Positions 1 through 8,804 of a stretch of DNA of 64,000 nt are shown here, in pieces. Made by a program: the position numbers and the translations under genes. Below the pieces are notes generated by a model, which did no database searches, was not told the DNA's origin, and saw nothing but the letters and a program-made list of their open reading frames with translations. This DNA is from CAWVSB01 sp046710535 (GTDB taxonomy: Bacteria > Pseudomonadota > Gammaproteobacteria > Pseudomonadales > CAWVSB01). Location: assembly GCA_046710535.1 (NCBI GenBank), contig JBKEHH010000005.1, forward strand, positions 124,001 through 188,000. Reading direction: 5' to 3'. The stretch's first letter is position 1. Every line of letters begins with the position of its first letter.

Positions 1-628
1 CGCCAGTAGGAGGGCGAGTAAATTTGTATGCACCATGAGATGTGCCACAAGCAATTGCCAATGCATCAACATTAGTTTTAGCCACAAAGTCAGCAGCCTC
101 TTCCGGATCAGTTAACATCTGTTCTTGAGACAAAGTACCTTCGGCGCCAACACCGTCCTCTTCACCTGCTTGGCCAGTTTCTAAAGAACCTAAGCAACCT
201 AACTCACCTTCTACCGACACGCCACAAGCATGGGCCATTTCTACTGTTCGCTTGGTTACATCAACATTGTATTCATAAGACGCGGGCGTTTTGCCATCTG
301 CTTCAAGCGAGCCGTCCATCATTACTGAGCTAAACCCTAACTGAATAGATCGCTGACAAATATCAGGACTAGTGCCGTGATCTTGATGCATACAGATAGG
401 AATATGAGGGAACTCTTCGATAGCAGCCAAAATTAAATGACGCAAAAATGGTGCGCCCGCATATTTTCTGGCACCGGCAGATGCTTGCACAATAACCGGC
501 GAATCTGCCTCATCGGCCGCTTCCATAATAGCGCGCATTTGCTCTAAGTTGTTCACATTATATGCGGGTACACCATAGCCATTTTCAGCGGCATGGTCTA
601 ACAATTGACGTAATGATATAAGTGCCAT
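1..628 (-). CDS. fba: Class II fructose-bisphosphate aldolase (partial, C-terminus outside window)
   Basis: Cleaves fructose 1,6-bisphosphate to glyceraldehyde 3-phosphate and dihydroxyacetone phosphate, or runs in reverse in gluconeogenesis. About 209 N-terminal residues are present and the frame runs off the left edge; the family is usually about 350 residues. The start MALISLRQLLDHAAENGYGV is typical of the CbbA-like class II group. The zinc-ligand region MHQDHGTS and the segment VEGELGCLGSLE are visible. It follows pgk by about 21 bases on the same strand, so the pair is probably cotranscribed, as in Pseudomonas. It was found by translating the edge region directly, because the frame has no stop inside the window. 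Confidence 0.95.
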   Translation of the reverse strand, partial: MALISLRQLLDHAAENGYGVPAYNVNNLEQMRAIMEAADEADSPVIVQASAGARKYAGAPFLRHLILAAIEEFPHIPICMHQDHGTSPDICQRSIQLGFSSVMMDGSLEADGKTPASYEYNVDVTKRTVEMAHACGVSVEGELGCLGSLETGQAGEEDGVGAEGTLSQEQMLTDPEEAADFVAKTNVDALAIACGTSHGAYKFTRPPTG

Positions 629-649
629 AATTCTATTCCTGCTGTGTTA

Positions 650-1819
650 TTAACCATTCACTCTAGATTCTAAAACTGCCACTGCTGGCAATACCTTGCC
701 TTCTACATATTCTAAAAATGCGCCACCACCAGTCGAAATATAAGATACCTTATCGGCAATGTCGTATTTATCAACAGCAGCTAATGTGTCACCCCCACCA
801 GCAATAGAAAAACCGTCACTATTGGCAATGGCGTGAGATAAAACTTTCGTTCCTTCGCCAAATTGGTCAAATTCGAATACACCAACAGGCCCATTCCAAA
901 TAATTGTTTTCGCACCTTTTAGCATGGCGGCTAAATTGGCTATGGTTTCAGGGCCAATATCAAAAATCATATCATCGCTAGTAACGTCGTCAACCGACTT
1001 TAAAGTCGCTACCGCTGACTCGCTAAACTCGCTACCAACAACAACGTCAGTTGGTACTGGAATATTGGTTTTCTTCATTAAGGCTTTGGCGACATCAACC
1101 AAAGCTGGCTCGTATAAGGACTTGCCTACTGGCTTGCCTGTAGCCGCCAAAAACGTATTCGCGATGCCGCCACCAACAATTAGCTGGTCAACTTTGTCTG
1201 ACAAAGTCTCCAATACGGTTAACTTAGTCGAAACTTTTGAACCGCCAACAATCGCCACCATAGGTCTAGCGGGGTTATCTAATGCTTTGCCCAAATTCTC
1301 TAATTCAGAGGCCAACAAGGGGCCAGCACATGCGGTTGGGGCAAATTTTGCCACACCATGAGTAGACGCTTGGGCGCGATGCGCCGTACCAAACGCATCC
1401 ATAACAAAAACATCGCATAAAGAGGCGTAAGCTTTAGCTAAATCCTCATCGTCATTTTTCTCACCCACGTTAAAGCGCACATTTTCTAATATGGCCACAT
1501 CACCAGGAACAAGTTCCACGCCATTTTCCCAATTCTCTAACACTGGCACTTCACGATCCAACAGACCACCTAGGTGATCAGCCACTGGCTGCATTGAAAA
1601 CTCTTGAGAAAATTCACCCTCTGTGGGCCGGCCCAAATGAGACATTAACAATACCGAGGCTCCAGCCTCTATCGCAAACTCAATAGTTGGCAGCGCTGCT
1701 CTAATTCGTGCATCGCTACTTACCTTGCCATCTTTAATAGGAACATTAAGGTCTTCGCGAATAAGTAAGCGCTTACCTTTTAAATCTAACTCTTTCATTT
1801 TTAGTACATTAAATGACAT
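650..1819 (-). CDS. pgk: Phosphoglycerate kinase
   Basis: Cytosolic glycolytic kinase that interconverts 1,3-bisphosphoglycerate + ADP and 3-phosphoglycerate + ATP. At 389 residues it has the normal family length. Visible signatures are the N-terminal substrate-binding segment GKRLLIREDLNVP, SHLGRPTEGEF, the hinge-region WNGPVGVFE, and the C-terminal nucleotide-binding GGGDTLAAV and STGGGAFLEYVEGK. The chosen ATG (codon at 1817-1819) is preceded by a purine-rich AGAGAAG. It lies between epd and fba in a leftward block tkt-epd-pgk-fba with short gaps, so an operon is likely. Confidence 0.97.
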   Translation of the reverse strand: MSFNVLKMKELDLKGKRLLIREDLNVPIKDGKVSSDARIRAALPTIEFAIEAGASVLLMSHLGRPTEGEFSQEFSMQPVADHLGGLLDREVPVLENWENGVELVPGDVAILENVRFNVGEKNDDEDLAKAYASLCDVFVMDAFGTAHRAQASTHGVAKFAPTACAGPLLASELENLGKALDNPARPMVAIVGGSKVSTKLTVLETLSDKVDQLIVGGGIANTFLAATGKPVGKSLYEPALVDVAKALMKKTNIPVPTDVVVGSEFSESAVATLKSVDDVTSDDMIFDIGPETIANLAAMLKGAKTIIWNGPVGVFEFDQFGEGTKVLSHAIANSDGFSIAGGGDTLAAVDKYDIADKVSYISTGGGAFLEYVEGKVLPAVAVLESRVNG

Positions 1820-1863
1820 GTCGCTTCTCTAAACTATTTATTTCTTTTAAGTGCATTACTTTT

Positions 1864-2877
1864 TTATATCGACTGCCAATAGTTCACAACATCTAGCATT
1901 CGATTCGCATAAGCCCATTCATTATCAAACCAGGTTAAAACCTTAACCAAATTAGTTCCAGCAACTCGCGTCTGACTAGCATCAACAATTGCAGACCGTG
2001 CATCGTGATTAAAATCACAACTGGCTAATAGCTCATTAGTTAAACCAAGGACACCATTAAACTGTTGCTCAGCTGCGGCTTGTAGTCGTTGATTTACAAT
2101 CTCAGCCGTAGTGCTCTGCTTGACCACTACTGATAAATCAATAGATGACACATTGATCGTTGGCACACGCATCGCCTGTGCTTCAAAACGATCAGCCAAG
2201 GTAGGCAAAATTCTACCAATTCCTTTCGCTAAGCCAGTATCAACCGGAATAATCGACTGAATCGCGCTACGTGTTTTACGTAAATCAGTATTGTGATATG
2301 CATCAATCACTGGCTGATCATTCATTGCCGAATGTATCGTCGTTATAACGCCGCAATCAATTCCAAAATCGTCATCTAAGGCTTTTATTACTGGCACAAT
2401 TGCGTTGGTAGTACAGGAGCCAGTCGAAATGATTTTATCACTACTTTTTAAACTGTATTGGTTAACCCCCCACACAATAGTAGCGTCTACGTCAGTGGTC
2501 GCCGGCTGCGAAAATACCACCCGCTTCGCGCCTTGGCGTAAATGTAATTCGGCTGTCGCTCGGTCTGAAAATGCGCCGCTGCATTCAAGTACCACGTCGA
2601 CATCCAATGCCGCCCAATCTAGTTCAGTAATATTTTCCTGATGAAACACGGCAATATTTTGACCATTAACCGTTAGCACTCCATCACTAGTAGAGACTTC
2701 CCCAGGAAATCTTCCGTGGGTAGAATCGTATTTAGTTAAATGAGCAATAGTTTTACAATCTGCCAGCTCATTAATAGCAACGATTTGCATTCGGTCCTGG
2801 TAGCCAGACTCTACTAATGCACGCAGCACTGACCGACCAATACGGCCATAGCCATTAATTGCCAACTTCACCGGCAT
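1864..2877 (-). CDS. epd: Erythrose-4-phosphate dehydrogenase / GAPDH family
   Basis: NAD-dependent dehydrogenase of the GAPDH superfamily. The N-terminal Rossmann motif is INGYGRIGRSVLRAL. The catalytic cysteine is in STGSCTTN (Cys155), followed by TTIHSAMNDQPVIDAYH and RKTRSAIQSIIPVDTGLAKGIGR. The HSAM-D-Q-VIDAYH and SIIPVDT wording matches Epd, which oxidises erythrose 4-phosphate to 4-phosphoerythronate for pyridoxal phosphate synthesis, better than classical Gap. The position between tkt and pgk is the conserved epd position. Some GAPDH activity cannot be excluded. It is separated by only 6 bases from the upstream tkt stop codon, so the two are probably cotranscribed. Confidence 0.85.
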   Translation of the reverse strand: MPVKLAINGYGRIGRSVLRALVESGYQDRMQIVAINELADCKTIAHLTKYDSTHGRFPGEVSTSDGVLTVNGQNIAVFHQENITELDWAALDVDVVLECSGAFSDRATAELHLRQGAKRVVFSQPATTDVDATIVWGVNQYSLKSSDKIISTGSCTTNAIVPVIKALDDDFGIDCGVITTIHSAMNDQPVIDAYHNTDLRKTRSAIQSIIPVDTGLAKGIGRILPTLADRFEAQAMRVPTINVSSIDLSVVVKQSTTAEIVNQRLQAAAEQQFNGVLGLTNELLASCDFNHDARSAIVDASQTRVAGTNLVKVLTWFDNEWAYANRMLDVVNYWQSI

Positions 2878-2883
2878 AAGCTG

Positions 2884-4884
2884 TTAAGCGCCCATTACTT
2901 TTTGGGCTTTCTCGACAACATTTTCAACCGTAAAACCAAACATCTTAAATAGCTCGCCAGCTGGGGCTGATTCACCAAAAGTACTCATGCCGACAATTGC
3001 GCCATCCATACCCACATATTTATACCAAAAGTCTTGATGAGCTGCTTCTATTGCGACGCGCGCACGAACGTTCACTGGCAATACCGACTCTTTATAGTCG
3101 CTACTTTGCGCATCAAAAATTTCAGTACATGGCATAGAAACTACCCGTACGTTTTTCCCTTGCTCGGTCAATGCCTGCTTAGCCGCAACTGCCAACCCAA
3201 CTTCTGAACCAGTAGCAATCAAAATAACATCTGGCGCAGCAGCGCAATCGCTTAATACATAAGCACCTTTTTCTATGTCTGCTAATTGCTGACTATCGCG
3301 ATCTTGATGCGGCAGCCCTTGACGCGAAAATATTAATGCTGAGGGGCCGTCTTTACGTTCAATGGCCACTTTCCAAGACATAGCAGATTCAACTGCGTCA
3401 CAAGGACGCCAAGTATTCATATTTGGCGTAGTACGTAAGTTGGCAAGCTGCTCAATAGGCTGATGGGTTGGACCATCTTCACCTAAACCAATTGAATCGT
3501 GGGTGTATACGAAGATGCTGGGCTGCTTCATTAATGCGGCCATCCGCACAGCATTTCTGGCGTATTCCATAAAGATCAAAAAGGTCGCTCCGTAGGGGAC
3601 AAAGCCACCGTGCAATACTATGCCATTCATAATGGCCGACATAGCAAACTCGCGCACGCCGTAGTAAATGTAGTTACCGCTAGCGTCTTCGGCGGTTATC
3701 CCTTTACAGCCATCCCATATAGTTAAGTTAGAACCGGCTAAATCGGCGCTACCACCAAGGAATTCTGGCAATAATGGACCGAAAGCATTTAAGGTATTTT
3801 GGCTAGCTTTACGGCTGGCAATAGTCTCGCCTTTTGCCTGGCATTGTTCGACGTAAACTTGCGCTTGAGCACTAAAATCTGCCGGCAAATCACCTGCTAG
3901 GCGGCGCTTAAGCTCTGCAGCCTGATCAGGATATGCCGCTTGATAAGCCTCAAACTCGTCATTCCACTGGGCTTCACGCTCACTACCTGCAGCTACGGCA
4001 TTCCAACCAGCATAGACATCTGCAGGAATTTCAAATGGCGCATATTCCCAACCTAAAGTCTTGCGCACTAGGGCAATTTCATCTACGCCTAAAGGAGCCC
4101 CGTGGCAATCTTCTTTGCCTTGCTTGTTGGGAGAACCCTTGCCAATGATTGTTTTACAGCAAATCAGTGTTGGCCTATTGCTTTCAGCTCTAGCGGTGTC
4201 GATTGCTTGCTTAATTTCAACACTATCATGACCATCAACATTAGGGATTACTTGCCAGCCGTAAGCTTCAAAGCGCTTAGGGGTGTCATCGTTAAACCAA
4301 CCTTCTACTTCACCGTCGATCGAAATGCCGTTGTCATCATAGAACGCCACTAACTTGCCTAAACCAAGAGTACCGGCCAATGAACAAGCTTCGTGGGAAA
4401 TACCTTCCATCAAGCAGCCATCGCCTAAAAAAGTATAAGTATGATGGTCAACGATATTATGTTCAGGCTTATTAAACTGCCCGGCCAATATTTTTTCGGC
4501 AATCGCCATACCAACAGCGTTGGTAACACCTTGACCCAATGGGCCTGTCGTTGTTTCTACGCCTGGGGCATAGCCGTATTCAGGGTGACCAGCGGTTTTT
4601 GAATGTAACTGCCGGAAGTTTTTAAGCTCTTCAATCGGTAGCGCATAGCCACTTAAATGTAATAAAGAGTAAATAAGCATTGAGCCATGGCCGTTAGACA
4701 ACACAAAACGGTCGCGATTAGGCCAATCGGGATTAGCTGGATTGTGGCTTAAAAAATCATTCCATAAAACTTCGGCAATATCTGCCATACCCATTGGCGC
4801 ACCGGGGTGACCACTTTTAGCTTGTTGAACCGCATCCATACTGAGTGCGCGAATGGCATTAGCCAGTTGTTGGCGTTGAGGCAT
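2884..4884 (-). CDS. tkt: Transketolase
   Basis: Thiamine-diphosphate enzyme of the pentose phosphate pathway that transfers two-carbon ketol units. It has 666 residues from the start used here, which is the normal length. Visible are SGHPGAPMGMAD near the N-terminus, the ThDP-binding GDGCLMEGISHEA through to FYDDN, and the middle pyrimidine-domain segment THDSIGLGEDGPTHQP. The open frame extends 20 codons further upstream, but the ATG at 4882-4884 is preceded by a strong AAGGAGA about 9 bases away and begins MPQRQQLANAIRALSMDAVQ, the family-typical N-terminus, so the shorter form is preferred. It is the first gene of the tkt-epd-pgk-fba run. Confidence 0.96.
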   Translation of the reverse strand: MPQRQQLANAIRALSMDAVQQAKSGHPGAPMGMADIAEVLWNDFLSHNPANPDWPNRDRFVLSNGHGSMLIYSLLHLSGYALPIEELKNFRQLHSKTAGHPEYGYAPGVETTTGPLGQGVTNAVGMAIAEKILAGQFNKPEHNIVDHHTYTFLGDGCLMEGISHEACSLAGTLGLGKLVAFYDDNGISIDGEVEGWFNDDTPKRFEAYGWQVIPNVDGHDSVEIKQAIDTARAESNRPTLICCKTIIGKGSPNKQGKEDCHGAPLGVDEIALVRKTLGWEYAPFEIPADVYAGWNAVAAGSEREAQWNDEFEAYQAAYPDQAAELKRRLAGDLPADFSAQAQVYVEQCQAKGETIASRKASQNTLNAFGPLLPEFLGGSADLAGSNLTIWDGCKGITAEDASGNYIYYGVREFAMSAIMNGIVLHGGFVPYGATFLIFMEYARNAVRMAALMKQPSIFVYTHDSIGLGEDGPTHQPIEQLANLRTTPNMNTWRPCDAVESAMSWKVAIERKDGPSALIFSRQGLPHQDRDSQQLADIEKGAYVLSDCAAAPDVILIATGSEVGLAVAAKQALTEQGKNVRVVSMPCTEIFDAQSSDYKESVLPVNVRARVAIEAAHQDFWYKYVGMDGAIVGMSTFGESAPAGELFKMFGFTVENVVEKAQKVMGA

Positions 4885-4892
4885 TGAAGGTG

Positions 4893-4900
4893 TCTCCTTA
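4893..4900 (-). promoter_or_regulatory. Shine-Dalgarno that fixes the tkt start
   Basis: On the minus strand the bases read TAAGGAGA, about 9 bases before the ATG at 4882-4884. No similar site precedes the in-frame ATG 20 codons upstream, which favours the 666-residue product. Confidence 0.7.
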
Positions 4901-5012
4901 AAGGGGATAGAGCCGAAATTTTGAAAGGCGCTATTTTCCCTCACCCGCGTTGCAGGCGCAAATAAATGATAAGTTTTTATGTAATTAAGTTTGGGATTGT
5001 CGCTATATTAAG

Positions 5013-5040
5013 ATCTATATTGAAATATTTTGATATAGAT
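5013..5040. promoter_or_regulatory. 28-bp palindrome, candidate ArsR-family operator
   Basis: The outer arms ATCTATAT (5013-5020) and ATATAGAT (5033-5040) are perfect inverted repeats. The centre AAATATTT (5023-5030) is itself palindromic. Only the two TG dinucleotides between centre and arms break the symmetry, so 24 of 28 positions are symmetric. The site ends 27 bases before the start codon of the ArsR-methyltransferase gene, in the divergent tkt/arsR intergenic region. ArsR-family dimers bind AT-rich inverted repeats of this size, so an autoregulatory operator is the likeliest reading. This is inference from symmetry and position only. Confidence 0.55.
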
Positions 5041-5067
5041 AGTCAGTTCTGCTACGCTAGGTAACTT

Positions 5068-6063
5068 ATGATAAATCAAGTGACTAAAATTGAGGCTAAT
5101 TACACCACTTCAGATGAAGCGGTGCTTCTGTCTTTTTGTAAAGCTAGCGGTGACCAGTTGAGGCTGAATGTCTTAAAAGTACTTAGCTGCGACTCACTTG
5201 GCGTACTTGAGTTATGCCAAATTTTCGATATCAAACAGTCAGCGATGAGTCATCACTTAAAAATTCTAGCCAAATCTGGGTTGGTTTCGACCAGACGGGA
5301 TGGTAATTCTATTTTTTATCGTCGCTCACTGCGGGCGGCAACAGATACTTTAGCCGAATTACAAAACTCTCTGTTCAACACAATTGATCAACAGACAATT
5401 AGCACTGAAATCACTGAACACATGCTGTTGGTACAACAAGATCGAGCAGCAAACTCGAAACTGTTTTTTAGTGAGAACGCTGACAAATTCAGTCAGCAGC
5501 AAGAACAGATAGCAGCTTATGAAATTTATGGCCCTCATACTATTGAGTTAATAGTCGAGAACATCACTGCGGATGATGCCGGAATAGCCTTGGAAATTGG
5601 TCCAGGTGAAGGCTTGTTTTTAACCGAACTTTCTCCACGCTTTAAACAAGTTATTGCACTAGACAATTCTGAGGCCATGCTAAATAAAGCATCGCTGTTA
5701 GCTGCTGACAGAAATTTAGAAAATATTACATTCATTTACGGTGATACTAAAAGTTCGGCACTTAGTGCACTGCAAGCTAACTGCGTAATCGTCAATATGG
5801 TGCTACATCACACCCCTGCGCCAGCAGAGATATTCTTCGATGTTGCCAAAGTCATAACACCCAATGGGCAGCTTTATGTAACAGATTTATGCAGGCATGA
5901 TCAGGTTTGGGCTAAAGAATCATGCGGTGATGTATGGCTTGGCTTTGAACCAGAAGATTTAACCCAATGGGCTATCTTAGCGGGATTTAAACCTGGAGAA
6001 GAAATTTATTTAACCCAACGCAATGGCTTTCGCGTGCAAATACGCCAGTTTATTAAAATTTAA
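5068..6063 (+). CDS. ArsR-family regulator fused to a SAM-dependent methyltransferase domain
   Basis: Residues about 15-100 form a winged-helix ArsR domain: ELCQIFDIKQSAMSHHLKIL is the recognition region and RRDGNSIFYRR the wing. The rest is a class I methyltransferase fold with motif I at 172-182 (GIALEIGPGEG) and an acidic strand IALDNSEAM. No metal-binding ELCVCDL-type cysteine cluster is seen in the DNA-binding helix, so metal sensing is unlikely. It lies directly upstream of metK and ahcY, as in Pseudomonas. ArsR-type SahR proteins control SAM-cycle genes in other proteobacteria by sensing S-adenosylhomocysteine. A similar role, with the methyltransferase fold as the SAM/SAH sensor, is inferred, not shown. 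Confidence 0.8.
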   Translation: MINQVTKIEANYTTSDEAVLLSFCKASGDQLRLNVLKVLSCDSLGVLELCQIFDIKQSAMSHHLKILAKSGLVSTRRDGNSIFYRRSLRAATDTLAELQNSLFNTIDQQTISTEITEHMLLVQQDRAANSKLFFSENADKFSQQQEQIAAYEIYGPHTIELIVENITADDAGIALEIGPGEGLFLTELSPRFKQVIALDNSEAMLNKASLLAADRNLENITFIYGDTKSSALSALQANCVIVNMVLHHTPAPAEIFFDVAKVITPNGQLYVTDLCRHDQVWAKESCGDVWLGFEPEDLTQWAILAGFKPGEEIYLTQRNGFRVQIRQFIKI

Positions 6064-6099
6064 TGCAAGAACTCACTAATAGACGCTAGAGGAAACACC

Positions 6100-7314
6100 A
6101 TGTCAGAATATTCAGTTTTTACTTCAGAGTCAGTATCTGAAGGCCATCCAGATAAATTGGCGGATCAGATATCAGATGCGGTACTTGATGCCATTATTTG
6201 CCGCGACCCCGTGGCACGTGTAGCGGTTGAAACCTTAGTAAAAACCGGTATGACAATTGTTGCCGGCGAATTGACAACCTCTTGTTACGTCGACTTAGAA
6301 GATATTATTCGCAATGTGATTATCGGTATTGGTTACAACAGCTCTGATGTTGGTTTTGACGGCGCTAGCTGTGCGGTATTAAACGCTATAGGCAAGCAGT
6401 CAGTAGATATCAACATGGGGGTTGACCGTGCCAAGCCTGAAGATCAAGGCGCTGGCGACCAAGGCTTGATGTTTGGTTATGCAACTAATGAGACAGAATC
6501 ATTAATGCCAGCAGCCGTATTCTATGCACACCGCTTGGTAGAGCGCCAAGCACAGCTACGTAAAAATGGTGTCTTACCATGGTTACGCCCAGATGCAAAA
6601 TCGCAGGTCAGCTTACGCTATGAAAACGGCAAGCCAGTGGCTATTGATGCGGTGGTTTTATCTACCCAACACGACCCTGATATTTCGTTAGATGATTTAC
6701 GTGCTGCGGTTAAAGAACAAATCGTGTTACCAGTTCTGCCTGCAGAGTGGCTGCATGAAGACACTCAGTATCACATTAACCCGACAGGCAACTTCGTCAT
6801 TGGCGGTCCAGTAGGTGACTGTGGTTTAACCGGGCGTAAAATCATTGTTGATACCTATGGCGGTATGGCTAGACACGGTGGCGGCGCCTTCTCAGGCAAA
6901 GACCCTTCAAAAGTTGACCGCAGTGCCGCTTATGCTGGCCGCTACGTTGCTAAAAATGTAGTCGCTGCTGGCTTAGCTGAACGCTGTGAAATTCAAGTAT
7001 CATACGCAATCGGCGTAGCAGAGCCTACGTCAATTTCTGTTAACACCTTTGGCACTGGTACTGTGAATGATGACAAGCTGATCAAAGCGATTCGACAAGT
7101 CTTTGATCTTCGTCCATATGCGATAACAACTATGTTGGACCTACAACATCCAATGTATCAACTAACAGCTGCTTACGGTCACTTTGGTCGTGAACCGTTT
7201 GAACACACCTACACTTGGACAGAGAACGGTGAAGAAAAGTCAGACACTTTTACCGCTTTCACTTGGGAAAAAACCGATCGCGTTGATGCGCTAAAAGCGG
7301 CGTTAAACGCTTAA
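6100..7314 (+). CDS. metK: S-adenosylmethionine synthetase
   Basis: Makes SAM from methionine and ATP. It has 404 residues, slightly longer than the common 380-400. Signatures are ESVSEGHPDKLADQISDAVLD (ATP and methionine site), GAGDQGLMFGYA, GRKIIVDTYGG, and the phosphate-binding FSGKDPSKVDRSAAYAGRY. AGAGGAAAC just before the ATG serves as the ribosome-binding site. It starts 36 bases after the ArsR-methyltransferase gene and is followed 55 bases later by ahcY, consistent with a SAM-cycle operon. Confidence 0.97.
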   Translation: MSEYSVFTSESVSEGHPDKLADQISDAVLDAIICRDPVARVAVETLVKTGMTIVAGELTTSCYVDLEDIIRNVIIGIGYNSSDVGFDGASCAVLNAIGKQSVDINMGVDRAKPEDQGAGDQGLMFGYATNETESLMPAAVFYAHRLVERQAQLRKNGVLPWLRPDAKSQVSLRYENGKPVAIDAVVLSTQHDPDISLDDLRAAVKEQIVLPVLPAEWLHEDTQYHINPTGNFVIGGPVGDCGLTGRKIIVDTYGGMARHGGGAFSGKDPSKVDRSAAYAGRYVAKNVVAAGLAERCEIQVSYAIGVAEPTSISVNTFGTGTVNDDKLIKAIRQVFDLRPYAITTMLDLQHPMYQLTAAYGHFGREPFEHTYTWTENGEEKSDTFTAFTWEKTDRVDALKAALNA

Positions 7315-7329
7315 TAATTATATAAACAA

Positions 7330-7350
7330 TGCCTAGACAATCTTTAGGCA
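7330..7350 (+). other. Small intercistronic hairpin between metK and ahcY
   Basis: TGCCTAGA (7330-7337) can pair with TCTTTAGGCA (7341-7350) as an 8-bp stem with one G-U pair and a 5-base loop. It lies just ahead of the ahcY Shine-Dalgarno AAAGGA. It has no T-tract, so it may be an mRNA-stability or processing element rather than a terminator. Function unknown. Confidence 0.3.
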
Positions 7351-7369
7351 GCACACAAAGGACAGCACT

Positions 7370-8725
7370 ATGAGTAATGACTATAAAGTTGCAGATATTT
7401 CACTGGCCGCTTGGGGCCGCAAAGAATTTGATATTGCCGAAGGAGAAATGCCAGCATTAATGGCACTGCGCAGCGAATATGCCGCCGCTCAGCCATTAGC
7501 TGGTGCAAAAATTTTGGGCTGTATTCACATGACAGTTCAAACCGGCGTATTGATCGAAACATTAGTAGCATTGGGCGCGGAAGTTCGCTGGTCTTCATGT
7601 AATATTTTCTCGACTCAAGATCATGCCGCTGCTGCTGTAGCCGCTGCTGGCGTTCCTGTTTATGCCTGGAAAGGTGAAACTGAAGAAGAATACGAATGGT
7701 GTCTTGAGCAAACTATTTTACAAGACGGTAAGCCTTGGGATGCCAATATGGTATTGGACGATGGCGGCGACTTAACCTTGATGCTGCATGAGAAGTATTC
7801 AATGATGCTTGATAATATTCATGGTATTACTGAAGAGACGACTACTGGTGTTCACCGTCTACAAGAGATGCTAGAAAAAGGCACTTTGAAGGTACCTGCG
7901 ATTAACGTCAACGACTCGGTAACTAAGTCTAAAAATGATAACAAATATGGCTGTCGCCACTCGCTTAACGATGCGATCAAACGTGGCACCGACCATTTAT
8001 TGTCTGGTAAAAAAGCATTAGTTATTGGCTATGGCGATGTGGGCAAAGGCAGCGCTCAATCACTTGTGCAAGAAGGCATGATTGTTAAGGTAGCTGAGAT
8101 TGATCCTATTTGTGCAATGCAAGCCTGCATGGATGGCTTTGAAGTTGTGTCGGCTTATAACGACGGCATTAACACCGGCAAGGTTGAAGACACTAATACT
8201 GCATTGTTAAACAACACTGACTTGGTTGTTACTACCACTGGTAACTTTAACGTGTGTGATTCAGCTATTTTACGTTCATTAAAATCTAGCACAGTGGTTT
8301 GTAATATTGGCCACTTTGACAATGAGATTGATACTGCTTATATGCGTGAAAACTGGGAGTGGGATGAAATTAAGCCGCAGGTTCACAAAATATATCGCGA
8401 CAAAGCATCCAATGATCATTTGATTCTGCTATCTGAAGGCCGCTTAGTTAACTTAGGTAACGCAACTGGTCACCCATCAAGAATTATGGACGGCTCTTTT
8501 GCTAACCAAGTACTCGCTCAGATACACTTGTATGGGAAGAAATTTGCCGATCAAGAAAATGGCGAAATCACTTTAGAAGTTCTGCCTAAGAAACTGGACG
8601 AAGAAGTAGCTGCTCATATGGTTAAAGGTTTTGGTGGTGTTGTTACCATATTGACTCAAGTGCAAGCAGACTACATCAGTGTGCCAATTGAAGGCCCATT
8701 TAAGGTAGAGAGCTACAAGTACTAA
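7370..8725 (+). CDS. ahcY: S-adenosylhomocysteine hydrolase (adenosylhomocysteinase)
   Basis: Splits S-adenosylhomocysteine into adenosine and homocysteine, removing the inhibitory product of methyl transfer. It has 451 residues. It shows the family segments NIFSTQDHAAAA, DDGGDLTLMLHEK, NVNDSVTKSKNDNKYGCRHSL, the NAD-binding GYGDVGKGSAQSL, and GHFDNEID. The C-terminus ends in the conserved YKY, which is involved in cofactor binding across subunits. A good AAAGGAC ribosome-binding site lies 8 bases before the ATG. It follows metK and precedes metF; together they recycle homocysteine to methionine and SAM. Confidence 0.97.
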   Translation: MSNDYKVADISLAAWGRKEFDIAEGEMPALMALRSEYAAAQPLAGAKILGCIHMTVQTGVLIETLVALGAEVRWSSCNIFSTQDHAAAAVAAAGVPVYAWKGETEEEYEWCLEQTILQDGKPWDANMVLDDGGDLTLMLHEKYSMMLDNIHGITEETTTGVHRLQEMLEKGTLKVPAINVNDSVTKSKNDNKYGCRHSLNDAIKRGTDHLLSGKKALVIGYGDVGKGSAQSLVQEGMIVKVAEIDPICAMQACMDGFEVVSAYNDGINTGKVEDTNTALLNNTDLVVTTTGNFNVCDSAILRSLKSSTVVCNIGHFDNEIDTAYMRENWEWDEIKPQVHKIYRDKASNDHLILLSEGRLVNLGNATGHPSRIMDGSFANQVLAQIHLYGKKFADQENGEITLEVLPKKLDEEVAAHMVKGFGGVVTILTQVQADYISVPIEGPFKVESYKY

Positions 8726-8738
8726 GTTATACTGTGTA

Positions 8739-8772
8739 ACCACTACTCAGGGGTTTCCCACTGAGTAGTGGT
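8739..8772 (+). terminator. Strong hairpin between ahcY and metF
   Basis: ACCACTACTCAG (8739-8750) pairs perfectly with CTGAGTAGTGGT (8761-8772). An inner GGG/CCC extension carries a single bulged A, so the stem is about 15 bp around a TTT loop. The downstream tract ATTTATATTAG is only moderately T-rich. It is probably a terminator or partial terminator after ahcY that lowers metF expression; an mRNA 3-prime stabiliser is the alternative. Confidence 0.6.
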
Positions 8773-8804
8773 ATTTATATTAGTAATAACAATGTGTGAT
8801 AACT

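Noticed and set aside
924..1361. Long open frame opposite pgk (145 codons)
   Set aside because: It lies wholly antisense to a highly conserved gene, has no domain signature and no ribosome-binding site; the same applies to other antisense frames such as those opposite epd, ftsX and ftsY.
7315..7369. SAH riboswitch upstream of ahcY
   Set aside because: The metK-ahcY gap is only 55 bases and contains a simple hairpin; there is no room for the conserved SAH-riboswitch fold.
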